DNA of 64,000 nucleotides from Phaffia rhodozyma (Eukaryota > Basidiomycota > Tremellomycetes > Cystofilobasidiales > Mrakiaceae): assembly GCA_014706385.1 (NCBI GenBank), contig JACGZH010000008.1:1178001-1242000 (forward strand). The letters are read 5' to 3'. Positions 36,726 through 48,046 of the stretch are shown in pieces. The notes under the pieces were generated by a model. That model was given only the letters and a program-made list of their open reading frames with translations, did not search any database and was not told the DNA's origin. The position numbers were made by a program, and so were the translations under genes. Numbering within the stretch: position 1 is the stretch's first letter; every line of letters begins with the position of its first letter.

Positions 36726-37867
36726 ATGCAGTCCATGTTTACCTCGATCGCCCGACCTTCCACCTCGAGGGCCCTTCTTGCTGCTTCTTCTAGAAGAGCT
36801 TTCCACACCGGTCAGTCCTTGGGTTCTCGTGCTTGTTTCTCGTTCCTCTTCGCTCTCCTTTTCTTCTCTTTGCTTTTTTACATCTGTCTTTTAGTTGTGT
36901 AGTGATGAACGACTGCTAACGTGGTTTTTTACCTTGTCTATATGTTCCGCCTGCTGTCGATCTCGATGTTACTCTATAATCCAATTGCTTCCATGCACAT
37001 GTACACACACAACATCAGGCAAGCCCTCTGCTGCTGCCGTCGTCGCTGACAAGACCGCTCAGATTCACGAGTATGTTCCCGGAGGTCGTGAGTATTTGTT
37101 TCCTAGGATTTCTCGCTTCTTGTTGAATCCCTAGAAAACGGCTATCGCGAAATCGATCAAGATCGAGTAGATGATTCTGTCCATAAAGGTTGCTCGTAGG
37201 AGAAGGAGCGAGATTGGTTTTGCTAGCTGGCCATTGGTCCATTCATCTTTCCTTCCACTTTGCGTCCGGCTCATCCTGATCTGAGCAGGCGATCAACAGA
37301 GCTTCAATTTCGATCGGTCGACTCAAACTGATTTACTTATACTCCCTCTGTGTCTTTCCTCAGCCGTCCTTCGAGGAGGTGTGAACGATGCCCACAAGTT
37401 TCCTGAACCCCACAAGTCCCACGGTTCTTACCACTGGCAGTTCGAGCGACTTCTTTCTGTCGCTTTGATCCCTATCACGTAAGTTTCTCCCTTCTTTCAT
37501 CTTCTCCTCCCTTCTCGTTCCGTTCTGCTCTTCACATCTCCTCTAACCATTCAAAGCTATCTGGACTCTTCTCCTTGTTTGCTTCTCTTCTACTCGCCTG
37601 TTCGATAGTATCTCCACCTTCGCCGTTGCTCCCTCTGCCCACCCGATTCTTGACGGTGTCCTTGGCGCGTCCCTCATCATTCACTCCCACATCGGATTTG
37701 ATTCCTGCTTGGTTGACTACCTTCACGAGCGAAAGTTCCCGAGAGTCGGACCGGCCGCTAGTTGGGCTTTGAGAGCTGCCACCGTTGGTGCACTCTTCGG
37801 CGTCTACGAGTTCAACACGAACGACGTTGGATTGACCGAGCTCATCCGAAAGACTTGGAACGCTTAA
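36726..37867 (+). CDS. SDH4: Succinate dehydrogenase membrane anchor subunit (CybS)
   Basis: Small membrane subunit of respiratory complex II, anchoring the flavoprotein/iron-sulfur subunits and forming the ubiquinone and heme b site. ATG 36726 opens a clear mitochondrial presequence (MFTSIARPSTSRALLAASSR, then RAFHTG). Exon 2 starts after catcag at about 37019; the last exons carry SHGSYHWQFERLLSVALIPI (first membrane helix start), ILDGVLGASLIIHSHIGFDS and CLVDYLHER (the heme-ligand His and the Asp-Tyr quinone pair), and a third helix WALRAATVGALFGVYEF. The stop is TAA 37865-37867. The length after splicing (about 180 residues) is normal. Four exons; the second intron (about 37088-37363) is comparatively long. 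Confidence is high because the mature protein aligns throughout with the family pattern. Confidence 0.92.
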
Positions 37868-38642
37868 ACATCTGGCCTTTCATTTCTCCTCCTCGTTTCC
37901 CTCTACTTTTCCTTATCGTTGGCTTCTCATCATCCATCTTGGCGCTCTTCGGCCATACTTCTTTCCATATCCGTTTTTCTTTTTTCTTTTTCCTCCCTAT
38001 CCCGATTCTTGTTGACGGCTTTCTTGATAGTTACGTTAATATGTGTTTTTACCACCTCATGAGTATTCTTTCCCTCCTATCATTCACACTCCCTTCTTGT
38101 CCTTGATCTTGAAACAGACAGACAACAAAGTCATAAGAACAGAGTAAGGCTTTGAGAGGAGTTTAAAAAAGAAGTCGGCCGGGACGGAATGAGACAAGAC
38201 GAGCAAGGCCCGATATGAGCTGCCTTTTTACGCTTTCTCTTGTTTCTGGTCTCTAGGTTGTATCGTGGTGTCTGTTCTACTGTGTCTCTCGCGTTCAAAA
38301 GAAGCGCACCAAGAAAGACGTATCTGAGGTTTATTTATAATGAAGATACGATGGCGGGATAAAAGGGAGAAAGGTATGATGGCAGGCGGGTGGAAGTTTA
38401 TGATTAAAAGAAGGAAAAAAGAACAAGCAAGAAAACACAAGGTTGAAAAGTGTATAAGAAGGATAGCAAAGCGGAGATGGAATGGAAGAGGAGGGTTGAA
38501 AATTATGATGGTGGAAAGATCAAAGAGCAAAGGAAAGAAAAGAAGAGGGAAAAGAAGAAAAAAAAGTCCTATCTGACCATCAAGACGGCCTTTTTGTTAA
38601 AGTTTTCCCTCCTTGCTTTCCTTTTTGGTTTTTTTACTTGTT
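37868..38642. other. Convergent intergenic gap with purine-rich tract
   Basis: About 775 bp between the SDH4 and G3BP-like stops. The first 230 bp are pyrimidine-rich; 38340-38575 is strongly purine-rich on the plus strand and produces spurious Lys/Arg-rich frames. No gene called. Confidence 0.5.
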
Positions 38643-40489
38643 CTACTTCTGTCCCTGTCCCTGCCCACCTCGCTTTCCACCTCTCAAACCCTGACCGCTG
38701 ATGAACCCACCTCTGCCACCCCTCTGAGCGTTTCCACCCTGTCCGCCTTGTCCCTTCTCGCCCTGCCCACCCTGCTTACCTCCGCTCTGCTGTCCTCCAC
38801 CGAGGGATCCACCCCGAGAGTTGTTGTTGTGGTTGCTGTTGCTGTTTCCCGGTCGCTCGTTCTTCTCCTTCCTGACCTCGACAGTGACCTTTCCCTGTCC
38901 GTTGATGCTCACACCACCCTCACCACCCTGGGAGACAGGCAAGGAAGCGAGAATAGCTCGTCTGGCGGAAACGACAGACTCGAAATCCAAGAAAGCGCAA
39001 GCCTTGGCCTTGACGATCTCGAGCTCCCTGATCTTTCCAAACTGGGACTCGAGTGCCGTCTTGAGCACGTCGGCATCCAGGTCGGCTCCCCCACCCGCAG
39101 CCCAGTTGGCGAGCTTGACGAAGCACTGAGGCGTTCGGATGTTGTTCACCGCCTCGGCATGGCTGGACAACGGCTTGCCGCCCTGGGCGGGAGTAGAGAC
39201 AGCCTGCTTGGGAGCCGGAGAAGTGGCAGCGGCAGCAGGAGCAGGGGCAGAGGTGGCTGGCGCAGCAGACGGAGGAGGAGCCTTACCCCAAGCGCCCTTC
39301 GCACCGGACGCGGCATTCTGAGCGGCCAAAGCGGCCCATGACTTGGGGGCAGCAGGCTTGACAGGAGCAGCGGGGGCAGCAGCAGGAGCAGTAGAGACAG
39401 AAGGCGAGGCAGGAGCAGGAGCAGGAGCAGGCGCAGCGGCCTTCTCCTCAGCAGGAGCAGCAGGTGTGGGAGCAGTCTTCTTCTTCTCGACCTCCTCAAC
39501 AGCAGCAGGAGCAGGTGCAGGTGCAGACTCCTCCGTCACGGCCTTCTCCGGCTCGGCTTCCTTGGTCTCCTCGGAAGCGACCGACTTGTTAGCCTCAACG
39601 GTCTGCTTGGCCTCATCGACAGCCGGGGCGGCAGGCTCTTCTTTCTTCTCTTCTACAACTGGCTCTTCCTTCTTATCCTCCTCAACGGGCGCACTGACCT
39701 CGGGCTCGGGAGTGGCCTCCTTGGCCTCGACCTGTGGAACAGCCTCTTCGGAAGAAACAGCTTCAGGCTCATCCTGCTGCTGCTGCTCATCAGCAACCGG
39801 CTCAGGAGCATCTTCCTCCAGAGCGTAGTCCTCATCGTAAGACTCCTCCTTGAGGAATCGGAAGATGTCGTTCAAGACAAAGTAACCGTTGGGCTGCTCG
39901 GCCAAGAAGAACGTCTGAGCAAACTTCTTCCACGGTCCGGCGTCGTTCGACATCTCTCCGATGACTTGAATAAGAATTCCTCCGCCGTAAGAGGGCTATA
40001 TGCGTTGATGAAACCATTCAGTTAATGAGTATCGCGCAAGGGTGCTGAACTCTTCTCTTCGTTTTTGGATGGCATAAAACTCACTTGAGAATCGACAGAA
40101 TGAATGAAAACCTTGCAGTTGTTGAAGCCAATCGACATGATCTTTTCGTTGATCTCCTATAAAGGTGTAATGGAGAAGATGTATTATGAGCGGAGTGCTG
40201 CGATGCAAGAAAGAACCGTCTCTTCCGGTCCCGATTTCTTTTCTTGCAATGAAGAGTATCAAGAAATCGCTTACCTGCTGACCAACGCAGGGGGTCCCGT
40301 CCTCACCCTCGGTGCCGTGGATGAAGGTCGAGTTTTTGGTATAGAAGCAATGGAGACGTTGAGGATGTTTGTTTACAAAGTTACTGTTTTGAATATAATA
40401 AAAAAAACCAAGTTGAAGAAAGATCAGATGCTGAGTGTGAGAGGAGAAGAGGTCGTCTGAACGCCCCGAGACAGTGACATGAAGAGATG

Positions 40490-40534
<45 letters not shown>

Positions 40535-40884
40535 CAAACGAGTGAAGAGACTGGCAAATAGGAGTTCTGCCACAATGTCGTCATTTGAGAACTGAGATGT
40601 TGGCAAGTCCTTTGCCGATGCTCTCATCAGCATAACTCGGTTGATGCTCGTCAACAAAGACAATTCTCATCCAAGGCTGCTCCGAGCTCGGTCTGAATAT
40701 GACGATTTTTGCACGCGACATGAACAAAGAGGGCTCCAAAGACTTACTAGTATTGGGGAACAAACTGCCAACCGACTTCTGCACTGGTGATAGCTGACGG
40801 CTTGGTAGAGGTAGAAGCGGTGGTACCGGTAGGAGGAGTCGAGGACGAGCCGTTAGGCGCCGTTGTGGAAGATGAAGCAGACAT
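38643..40884 (-). CDS. G3BP/Nxt3-like RNA-binding protein (NTF2 domain + RRM + RGG)
   Basis: Homologue of the G3BP/Nxt3/Bre5 group, which binds a ubiquitin protease and RNA and is linked to stress granules. ATG 40884 gives a Ser/Thr-rich start, then the NTF2-like fold: VGWQFVPQYYNFVNKHPQRL with HCFYTKNSTFIHG (about 40755-40345), NEKIMSIGFNNCKVFIHSVD and WKKFAQTFFLAEQPNGYFVL (about 39930-39870). A long Glu/Ala/Pro-rich middle (about 39840-39160) leads to an RRM with CFVKLANWAAGG and ACAFLDFESVVSARRAIL (about 39130-38930), and an Arg/Gly/Gln-rich tail ends at 38645. The first intron (about 40410-40725) contains the long CA repeat. The domain order matches G3BP exactly. RRM motif RNP1 is degenerate, as in fungal homologues. 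Confidence 0.88.
40493..40533. repeat. (GT)20 microsatellite inside the first intron of the G3BP-like gene
   Basis: An uninterrupted GT run of about 41 bases on the plus strand, reading CA on the coding strand; the longest simple repeat in the window. Confidence 0.95.
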
Positions 40885-41493
40885 GGTGATGCTACAGTGC
40901 AGCTTTGGGTAAGGAAAAGAAGAGATCGAATGTTAGGAGATGCTCGATCGGTTTGGTAGAGAACAGGAAGCAGAAGATGAACAGGATAGACAGAGAGGTC
41001 ACGGCATTTGGACAAGGAGTACTGAGCAAGCACAAGATGCCGAACGACGGCTTTCCAAGGTAGCAAAGACACAGAGGTGAAGAAGCAGAAGAGTAAAGAC
41101 AGAAAAAAAGGCAAGGAAGGAAAAAGAAAAGAAGAAGAAAGGGAAAAAAAAGAGGAAAAGGAAAAGGAAAAGGAAAAGGACAGGGCAAGAACACTAAGCA
41201 GACACGAAACTCACTTTTTTGAAATGACAGTCAAGGGATCAGAGATAAGAAAGCTGTAAGATAGATGAACAAAAACCGATCCTTTAGATGGGCTGGAGCA
41301 AGAGAACGGAAGATGTGAGAGAAGGTGAGAGAAGCGAAAGATGTTGTTGTTGATGGGCACTGGCGAGAGAGCCGACGGGGGAAGGAAAAAAATAACCCTA
41401 ACTTTTTTATCGTTCACCTTCTCTTCGTATCGACCGACGAGCATCTCTTCGAGGCATCGAGTGTTGGTAGAGTTATAGGATAGATACACACAG
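40885..41493. other. Divergent gap, G3BP-like / DTD1, with purine tract
   Basis: About 610 bp. At about 41097-41180 almost every base on the plus strand is a purine, so the G3BP-like gene has a C/T-rich region 210-300 bp upstream of its ATG. No coding feature recognised. Confidence 0.45.
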
Positions 41494-42521
41494 ATGAAGG
41501 CGGTAGTAACTAAGGTAATCAATGCGTCAGTCACTGGTTCGTCTTGTCAATTTTCGTGGTGGAGGGAAAGTGTTGTCGTCGGTTGGTCAAGAGAAGAGAT
41601 CTTTTACCTGTATCTTACTCGTTACTCGTCATCCGGGAAGGACAGTCGATAACAAGGTCATCTCTCAGATCAACAACGGTCTTCTTGCTCTCATTGGAAT
41701 CTCCAAAGGTATGTCTGTAGAGCCAACGTCTAAATTCAGGCCAGTCAACTTATGTGTTTTCGATGGTCTCCTTCTAGATGACACCCCGGCCGATCTCAAG
41801 TTACTCGTCGCAAAGCTTTTATCTCTTCGGATCTTTGAGTCACCCGACGGTCAGATGTGGAAAGCTTCAGTGAAAGATGTCGGAGGAGAAATTCTATGTG
41901 GTATCTCTCTTTCTGCTTCCTTGTCGTTCTGTGCGCGCGTACACATGCTCAAGTGATATGTTGCTCTTCTGATGAAACCGGTACGATCTAAATCGCACAG
42001 TGTCCCAGTTCACGCTTCAAGCTCGCACTCAAAGAGGAACAAAACCTGATTTCCATATGGCAATGGTATGTGCGCCGTTTCCCTTCATATTCCTCAACCT
42101 CAACATTCGACATTCCCCTGAACTACGTCCTCTTCTTGGAACAGAACCCGGCGGACGCACAAAAGATGTATGATGATTGTCTGGCGGCTTTAGGCAAGAA
42201 CTATGATCCCAGCAAGATCAAAGGTAGCTCCTTTTCATACCTCTTCATCACTCACTCTTTCTTGATCCTTGCCTTTTGCTCTTCTTCTTCTCGTTCATCT
42301 CTGTAAGAGCTGACTGACCTGAATACTGGCTTACGTGTCTTTTCATAGACGGCGCATTCGGGGCAATGATGCAAGTGGCTTCTATAAACGATGGTCCGAT
42401 CACCATCATCCTTGATACCAAAGCTACCCAGGTCTCTTCCTCTGCTTCATCCAGTCAGACCAGAACGCCAAACGAAGCAGGAACGCCGAACGGACAGATA
42501 CAAGACAGCCCAGGTTTATAG
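41494..42521 (+). CDS. DTD1: D-aminoacyl-tRNA deacylase
   Basis: Removes D-amino acids (and mischarged glycine) from tRNA, a proofreading step. The start is ATG 41494: MKAVVTKVINASVT, the conserved N-terminus, spliced at a gttcgt donor to VDNKVISQINNGLLALIGIS (from about 41643). A longer-looking frame from 41522 runs through the first intron and is not the protein. Later exons give LLSLRIFESPDGQMW, the catalytic SQFTLQART (from about 42003), and SINDGPITIIL (about 42382-42414), the Gly-cisPro motif region. Both DTD signature motifs are therefore present. The C-terminal about 30 residues are a Ser/Thr-rich extension. The stop is TAG 42519-42521; about 181 residues. Confidence 0.92.
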
Positions 42522-43100
42522 GGAGCTACGTTCGACTTGATACAAAAAGGGTGGTCTTAGTGGAGCATGGATCAGGAGAAGCCTGTTCAGAATGTAAACT
42601 GATGCTCAATTGTAATAAACCAGTATGCAAAAAGTGGAAGTTTTCCTAAGATGACTATATGGGAACAGACTAGAATAGATATTGTATTGAGCATTGTATA
42701 TTATCAACAATGAGCTGATGGTTATGAGTATAGAGATTGAAGCATATCAAACATTTAAAATTCAAAGACAGGAACTAAGGGTGACATCTATAGATAACAG
42801 CGTGATAAACATATTCTTGTTATGAACAAATAAACATATAGAAAACGAATCGAACAAAGGGCGAAGATGCCAAGGAATGAAGTGAATGAATAAAACCGAT
42901 AGAATTCAAAAGAGATTCAAAGATATTGATGGAAGATAAAGTTGGATTGTAAGGATGGTATTGGTAGGTACTTTTGGAAATGGGCAAGAGCAAAGGCAAA
43001 GCGAGATTTGTATCACTCGCAAGATTGCATGGCATCTGTCACCAAGACACAGATGAAAGAATCCGATTAGCCATTCAGTTCGAGATCGTCAAGAAGCGAC
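42522..43100. other. Convergent intergenic gap, no gene seen
   Basis: About 580 bp of AT-rich sequence between the DTD1 and histidine kinase stops; nothing recognised. Confidence 0.5.
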
Positions 43101-46100
43101 TTAGAAAGATGAACTACCTTCGACAAGTGCCCAAAGCTCTGTAAATCGAACAGGTTTGACAAGATAGCCTATCCAGCAGTGTATGAAAGATGAATTCCAT
43201 CAGTTGGGTTCATAAAAGAAGTAGAGAGAAGAACAGACAGACCATTCATCCCAACTTCGACACTGTTTTTTCTCGATTCTGATGAAGAAGACCCTGTGAG
43301 CGCACATATTGTCACTGGCCGGATACCTGCCATCAAGTTCGCTGCCATCCTTTCTTTTTCGATCTTTCGAATCCCTGAGAATTTTCAATCCGTAAACCAC
43401 GATAAGAACGATGATGGGATTGCGATAAAAAAAAAGAAAGGGAAAAAGCGAAGAGAAGTGGAAAAGAGAACAAAAACCAACCTCTAGCAGAGTCCAAGCC
43501 GTCCATCACAGGCATTTGTAGGTCCATTGCGACGAATGCGAAGAAACCAGGTGGATGGGATTCGAACATGTTGACACCGTGCTGTCCATCGTATGCTTCT
43601 TTGTATAGTATTTTTTTCTTATGAAAGTATGCCCGGAAAATACTGCGGTTTATTCTGAATTCAAAAATGTGCAACCAAAGAACTAGATCAGAAAATCACA
43701 TGAGTGGATTACCATAAAGTGAATTTTTGGGGCGCACGGATTATCTTCGACGATGAGGACATGTGACTTGAAAGCAGATTGATATGAAAGCTGGTCAACT
43801 TTCTCTTTCGAGCGCCGCACGCGGGATGTAGGGACGGGAAGTGCTTGTGCCAATTCAGCCATCGGGATATTAGGAGTTTCTTCTGAGGAAATCGGTACAG
43901 AGAGTAGTGTTTGCAGTGTCGATCGTAATTTCCTTTGCAACAGGAAAGAATGTCAGCGAACAGTTCGCACATCTGTAGACCAAGCCGGCGTGGCAGCTGA
44001 TCCATTGTAAATCCAGCACACGTACCCAGGACCAAGCGCATCGACAAGAACTAAATGATGAGACATTGGCTGCGAATCATTCTGTCTCAGGTTTTCGAAC
44101 AATCTTACAACCCTATAGCCTGTGGCATACGATTTTGCGCAAGCCTCGTCGACCAAATTGCCGAGTATAATGATATCCTTCTTCAGAGCGACGGGCGAAG
44201 TGTCGATATTGAACTTCCATCTCGACAAGTAGATAGAAAGAAGTTGGACGCTCGAGTTTGATAGTCCCATGATGTGGACAGTATGACCTTGGCCTAAATA
44301 TTCAGATGGAGGTGGGTTTGCGATAGGCAGTCGCTTGATGCGAGGAACGACGTCAAGTGGTAAAGTCACTCTGAAAGTCGAGCCTTTATTCTCGACAGAC
44401 TGTACATCAATCTGACCATCCATGGAACGAATGATTCTGCGAAAAAAGGTAGTGCATACATCAGTATTGATGCCGACAAGGCAGCAAGACCGTCCAAAGA
44501 ACGACAGCACTCACTCGTTTGTGATTGACAAGCCTAGAACGAGTGAAGATGACGCATGAAGGTCCAAATAACCTCAGTTTAAAAAAAAAGATTTCCTGAG
44601 CAAACGTGGACAGCACCCACCTAGCCCTGCTCCTGGATGAGAAGCTATCTCTTGTGAAAACTAAGATATAGAAGTAGACGGGATCTTTTATTAATTGTTA
44701 CATCGTAAGCCAAAGCTCAATATGATAGACTCACAGGTGAAAACAAACCATCCTTTAGACAGAGAGAAGCAAAGAACAGTGATAAGAGAATGTTGTATGA
44801 GTCTCAGAATCCTCCTATCTTAGATCATGATTTGAAAACTACTGACTTTGAGAAAAGCGCGACTCATACCGGTTCCTGTATCTATCACAGAAATCGATAT
44901 AGATCGACGGCTCGAGTCAAGAACCTCTGACCGGACAAGGACTCTGATTGTTCCTCTTTTCGTGTATTTTAGCGCATTCGTCATCTGTACATCGAAGTAT
45001 GCAAGAAGCAGAGGACATCAGTCTATCGATGAGAAGAGAATCAAAGCGCGTCGAGAAAGAGAAGAGGCCCCTACAAGATTATAGATCACTCTTCTCAATC
45101 CAGTCTCATCAACGGCAATCTGCATATCCTCCATATTCTCCTCAAAATCTAATAGGACCTCCACTCCACCCTTCTCATCTCTTCTCTGAGCTTTCTCGAT
45201 CGATGTGTTGGCATCATACAAGCTTCCTACAGAATTGGCAGCCCTAAACTGTTGAAGCACGGCAAATCGATAGCTTAAACATACGCTAGATACAGATTCC
45301 TCGACGAAATCCGATATGTTTAAGCTATTCGAGTTGGAAGATAGAAAATTAGTCAAATCTAGTAGAAAGAAGTGACTGAGAATAAGAGCAAAAGAAGAAC
45401 ACACAAGAAAAAGAAAGAAAACTGCTTACATTGTCATTTCGGGTGGTGTAGAGTTCCGACGTTTCTCGCCCCATATATTGGCCGCCGATTTCTGCGACAA
45501 ATTGGAATAGCGCGAAATTACGTGGTCATCTTTACCACAAAGTCCAACGGACTGGAAGCTCGAATGACGATAGTTATATAAACTCACGGTATAATCCAGC
45601 ACGTGGTTGACCGTATCTAGAAGATTGCTACCGCATATCTTGACGGTGTTCACATATGCTAGCTGCTCTTTGCTGAGAGGGGTATCAGATAAGAGGTCTG
45701 CATTCGCTAAGATACCATGAAGGCTGGTTGTTGTAAGCAGGGACAATCAGTGACCACGATCAGAATTTATAAGGAGAGAGAGAACAAGTGCCGAGAGCAG
45801 TGTGACTTACGGGGTTCTCAACTAATTGTTGAGAGGTAAAGGGCACCGAATGATTAGCACTCACTCAGAAACCAAAAAGCATAAAGAGAGGAACCTACTT
45901 CATGGCTCATATTTGAAATGAACGCAAACTTTGCATGATCCGCCCCCTGTATGCTCTTTAAAATCGAACTCGACATCAGCACCCCCTCTATAGTCCTGAC
46001 AAACTGACATTCAATATCCAGAAATTCTCTAAGGTCCCCTCCACAAGACCAAACACATATCAACGCTAGCGCTGATCGATTTATGCTCAGCACTGGTATG

Positions 46101-48046
46101 ATCAGTACGTTCTGAACATCCGGTGAAAAAGAATATCCTATCCATGTTGGGATCTCATCAGCATTGAATAGTTTGCCTGATGGGTGATTGTCTAAGAATC
46201 TTCCCAGTCGCTCAGAGTCGTATTTTCTGAGGGTAGTGGCGGCGACAGAGGACAGAGAAACAGAGGGTTTCAAGGTTGAGGAGAATGTAGACGTGGGCCC
46301 GATTGGACTTTTCGGAGGGGACAGATCGGCAGAAAGCGTGGATTTGGATTCAGATATGATCGGTAGAGGTCGCAAAGCTTCAAGGGGATCGAGGATTTGG
46401 TAGTTGATCGAAGATGTATCGAGAACTCGTACTGCAGAGAAACGAGATATGTCAAGGATGGAACAACCTCCGTTGAGGTCGAGTGTATTGTGTATACGTT
46501 CCGCAGCAAGAGCGTAAACCTGTTTTAATGTATCATGGTTTGTTAAGAGGTTCAGTACGGGGAAGTATAGATGTTGAGCTTGAGACTTTCGTTAAGAGTC
46601 TGTATCGAATAAACGAGATGACCTTTTGTAGATTGGTTTCCTCGGCTAAATCCCCAATAGCAGAAACCTCTCGGTTAAAGTGGTCGATGACTATGTTTAC
46701 AAAGAGATCAGAACTGTTGCCAATTGGCTGTCCGTAGAAGAATGAAGTAAATGGACTTGCCGGCTGATAAATGGGAAGCTCGCGCTAGATGCGACTGTGT
46801 CATCGATCTCTCGATTTCCTATGGTATCAAAACATTACAGAAGAACGTTAGGCTTTCGGGATCTGGCGGCCAAGCAAAGGTGAGAAAAAGAAATTGCTCA
46901 CGTTCATCACGAGCTTTCCAAAGTCAACTAAGAGCTCTTTGTCCGCTGCTGTGAATTGCTCGTGAGGCTTATCGTCGATTAGGCATAATGTTCCCAACGC
47001 AAAGCCGTCCTGGTTGCGAAGCTGAGTACCAGCATAGAAGCGCATCTGAACGAAGTCGTGACATGTTTCAAAAGGTCGATAAGTAGTGAGAATTGAGAGC
47101 TAGAAACAGAACTTCATTCTCTTACCGGGGCTTCTGTGGATGTATAAGGCTACAATGGTAATACATGGACGAGTTGGATCGTTCTTTGATCAAATAACGT
47201 TGCCGAGAGGGATTTGGTATAGATGAAGTTGAGATAAATAAAACACTGACGTGAAGATTAGTGAACCGAAAGTCTTTGAATGCGTCTAGGATGATATGTG
47301 GTGCTCCGAGAAGGATGCTATGACCGCACATCGAGCTCTCTCTGACGTAAACTGGTGCTCGATATCCCACTAATATGATGCCGGACGTAAAGTGGGGGTC
47401 AGGAAATGTCTTACTCAATTCGCTCTCAAGTCTTGATTCTATTCAAGACATAGTCACCTGAGGCCAACACAGGTAGTTTGTCTTTGTCAACCAACAAAGC
47501 GACCACAGCTGGAACGTCGAAAACCTTTTGTGCCATCCGGACGATCTTGTTCAAAGTGGGATTTCTATCCATTCCTCCCGGGTTGTCCGGATCTGAGGTC
47601 AAGATCCCATATCGGTAGAGGGCTTTGATTCGTTCAACCTCGTCTGGGGGTAGAGGAGGAGGGAGCCAGCCTAGTTTTCGGAAGTGTGCTTCTTCAGAAG
47701 AGTAGTCCGAACTTGGCGATTCGGTGTCTGAATAGACTAATGTTGATGATATCGACTCTGGAGATCCTGAGATTGGTAGTTCGGGAACTTCACCTCCAGC
47801 TTCAAAAACATCATTGTAAAAAACCACAAGGTGAAGTCAAATAGTGAACAAGCTGATTTCACGGTCTCTTTCTAAAGATCCTTGTTATACAAAAAGAGTT
47901 TTGCAAAGATGAATAGGCCACTTACGTGCATGTAGCCCTCTGGCGTATCCATGGAGCCATTCCCTAAGACCAAGCTTATTTTGATGGGGTGTTTCCGGGA
48001 ACGATTGAACTGAGCAGGAGAGCGAGCTGGTGTAAGCGTCGGACAT
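43101..48046 (-). CDS. Hybrid histidine kinase with N-terminal GAF domain
   Basis: Two-component hybrid sensor kinase. ATG 48046 and a frame-matched exon junction give HGYARGLHA|PGGEVPELP. A GAF domain follows: PPPLPPDEVERIKALYRYGI, then VPAVVALLVDKDKLP, SSMCGHSILLG (about 47345-47310) and MRFYAGTQLRNQDGFALGTL with CLIDD (about 47045-46975). The HisKA box is FAFISNMSHE|LRTP|LHGILANADLL (about 45940-45680), with the phospho-His in MSHE. ATPase boxes: N-box NL|MTNALKYTKRG, G1 DTGTGMSRAFLK, F-box DGLFSP|FSQE, G2 SHPGAGLG|LSITNE. The receiver has LIVEDNP|INRSIF, the phospho-Asp in FVAMDLQMPVMDG (about 43536-43498), and ALTG then LVKPVRF. All catalytic residues are intact. No membrane span is seen, so a soluble sensor. 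Several exons are only 11-40 nt long. Output would pass to a Ypd1-type phosphotransfer protein elsewhere. Confidence 0.9.
44515..44533 (-). other. 19-nt microexon encoding the end of the kinase G2-box
   Basis: Acceptor ttctag and donor gtgagt. With the preceding 40-nt exon (44621-44660, FSQEIASHPGAGL) and the following exon (IIRSMDGQID) it completes GAGLGLSITNEIIRS. Confidence 0.8.
44735..44752 (-). other. 18-nt microexon encoding DGLFSP of the kinase F-box
   Basis: Bounded by an aaag acceptor and a gtgagt donor; in phase 0 between FLK and FSQE. It reconstructs the usual FLK-D-x-LF-x-PFSQE pattern of fungal hybrid kinases. Confidence 0.8.
45811..45821 (-). other. 11-nt microexon encoding LRTP of the kinase H-box
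   Basis: Flanked by caattag on the acceptor side and gtaagt on the donor side. Joining exon ...MSHE (ends 45899) to this exon and to CCTTCATGG (from 45723) gives the canonical SHELRTPLHG; omitting it removes the conserved LRT and shifts the frame. Confidence 0.85.

Noticed and set aside
38340..38576. Lys/Arg-rich frames
   Set aside because: They result from a purine-rich tract (GAA/AAG/AGA in every frame) between two 3' ends.
38613..39828. Long plus-strand open frames rich in Ser, Ala and Gly opposite the G3BP-like gene
   Set aside because: They mirror the Ala/Glu/Pro-rich coding strand (GCN/CTC-type codons) and have no motif; the minus-strand gene explains the region.
40493..40533. Possible CRISPR or telomere-like repeat
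   Set aside because: It is a plain dinucleotide microsatellite without spacers; no CCCTAA-type or spacer-repeat arrays were found.
41522..41690. Alternative N-terminus for the D-aminoacyl-tRNA deacylase starting MRQSLVRL
   Set aside because: This frame reads through the first intron; ATG 41494 with a gttcgt donor gives the conserved MKAVVTKV start.
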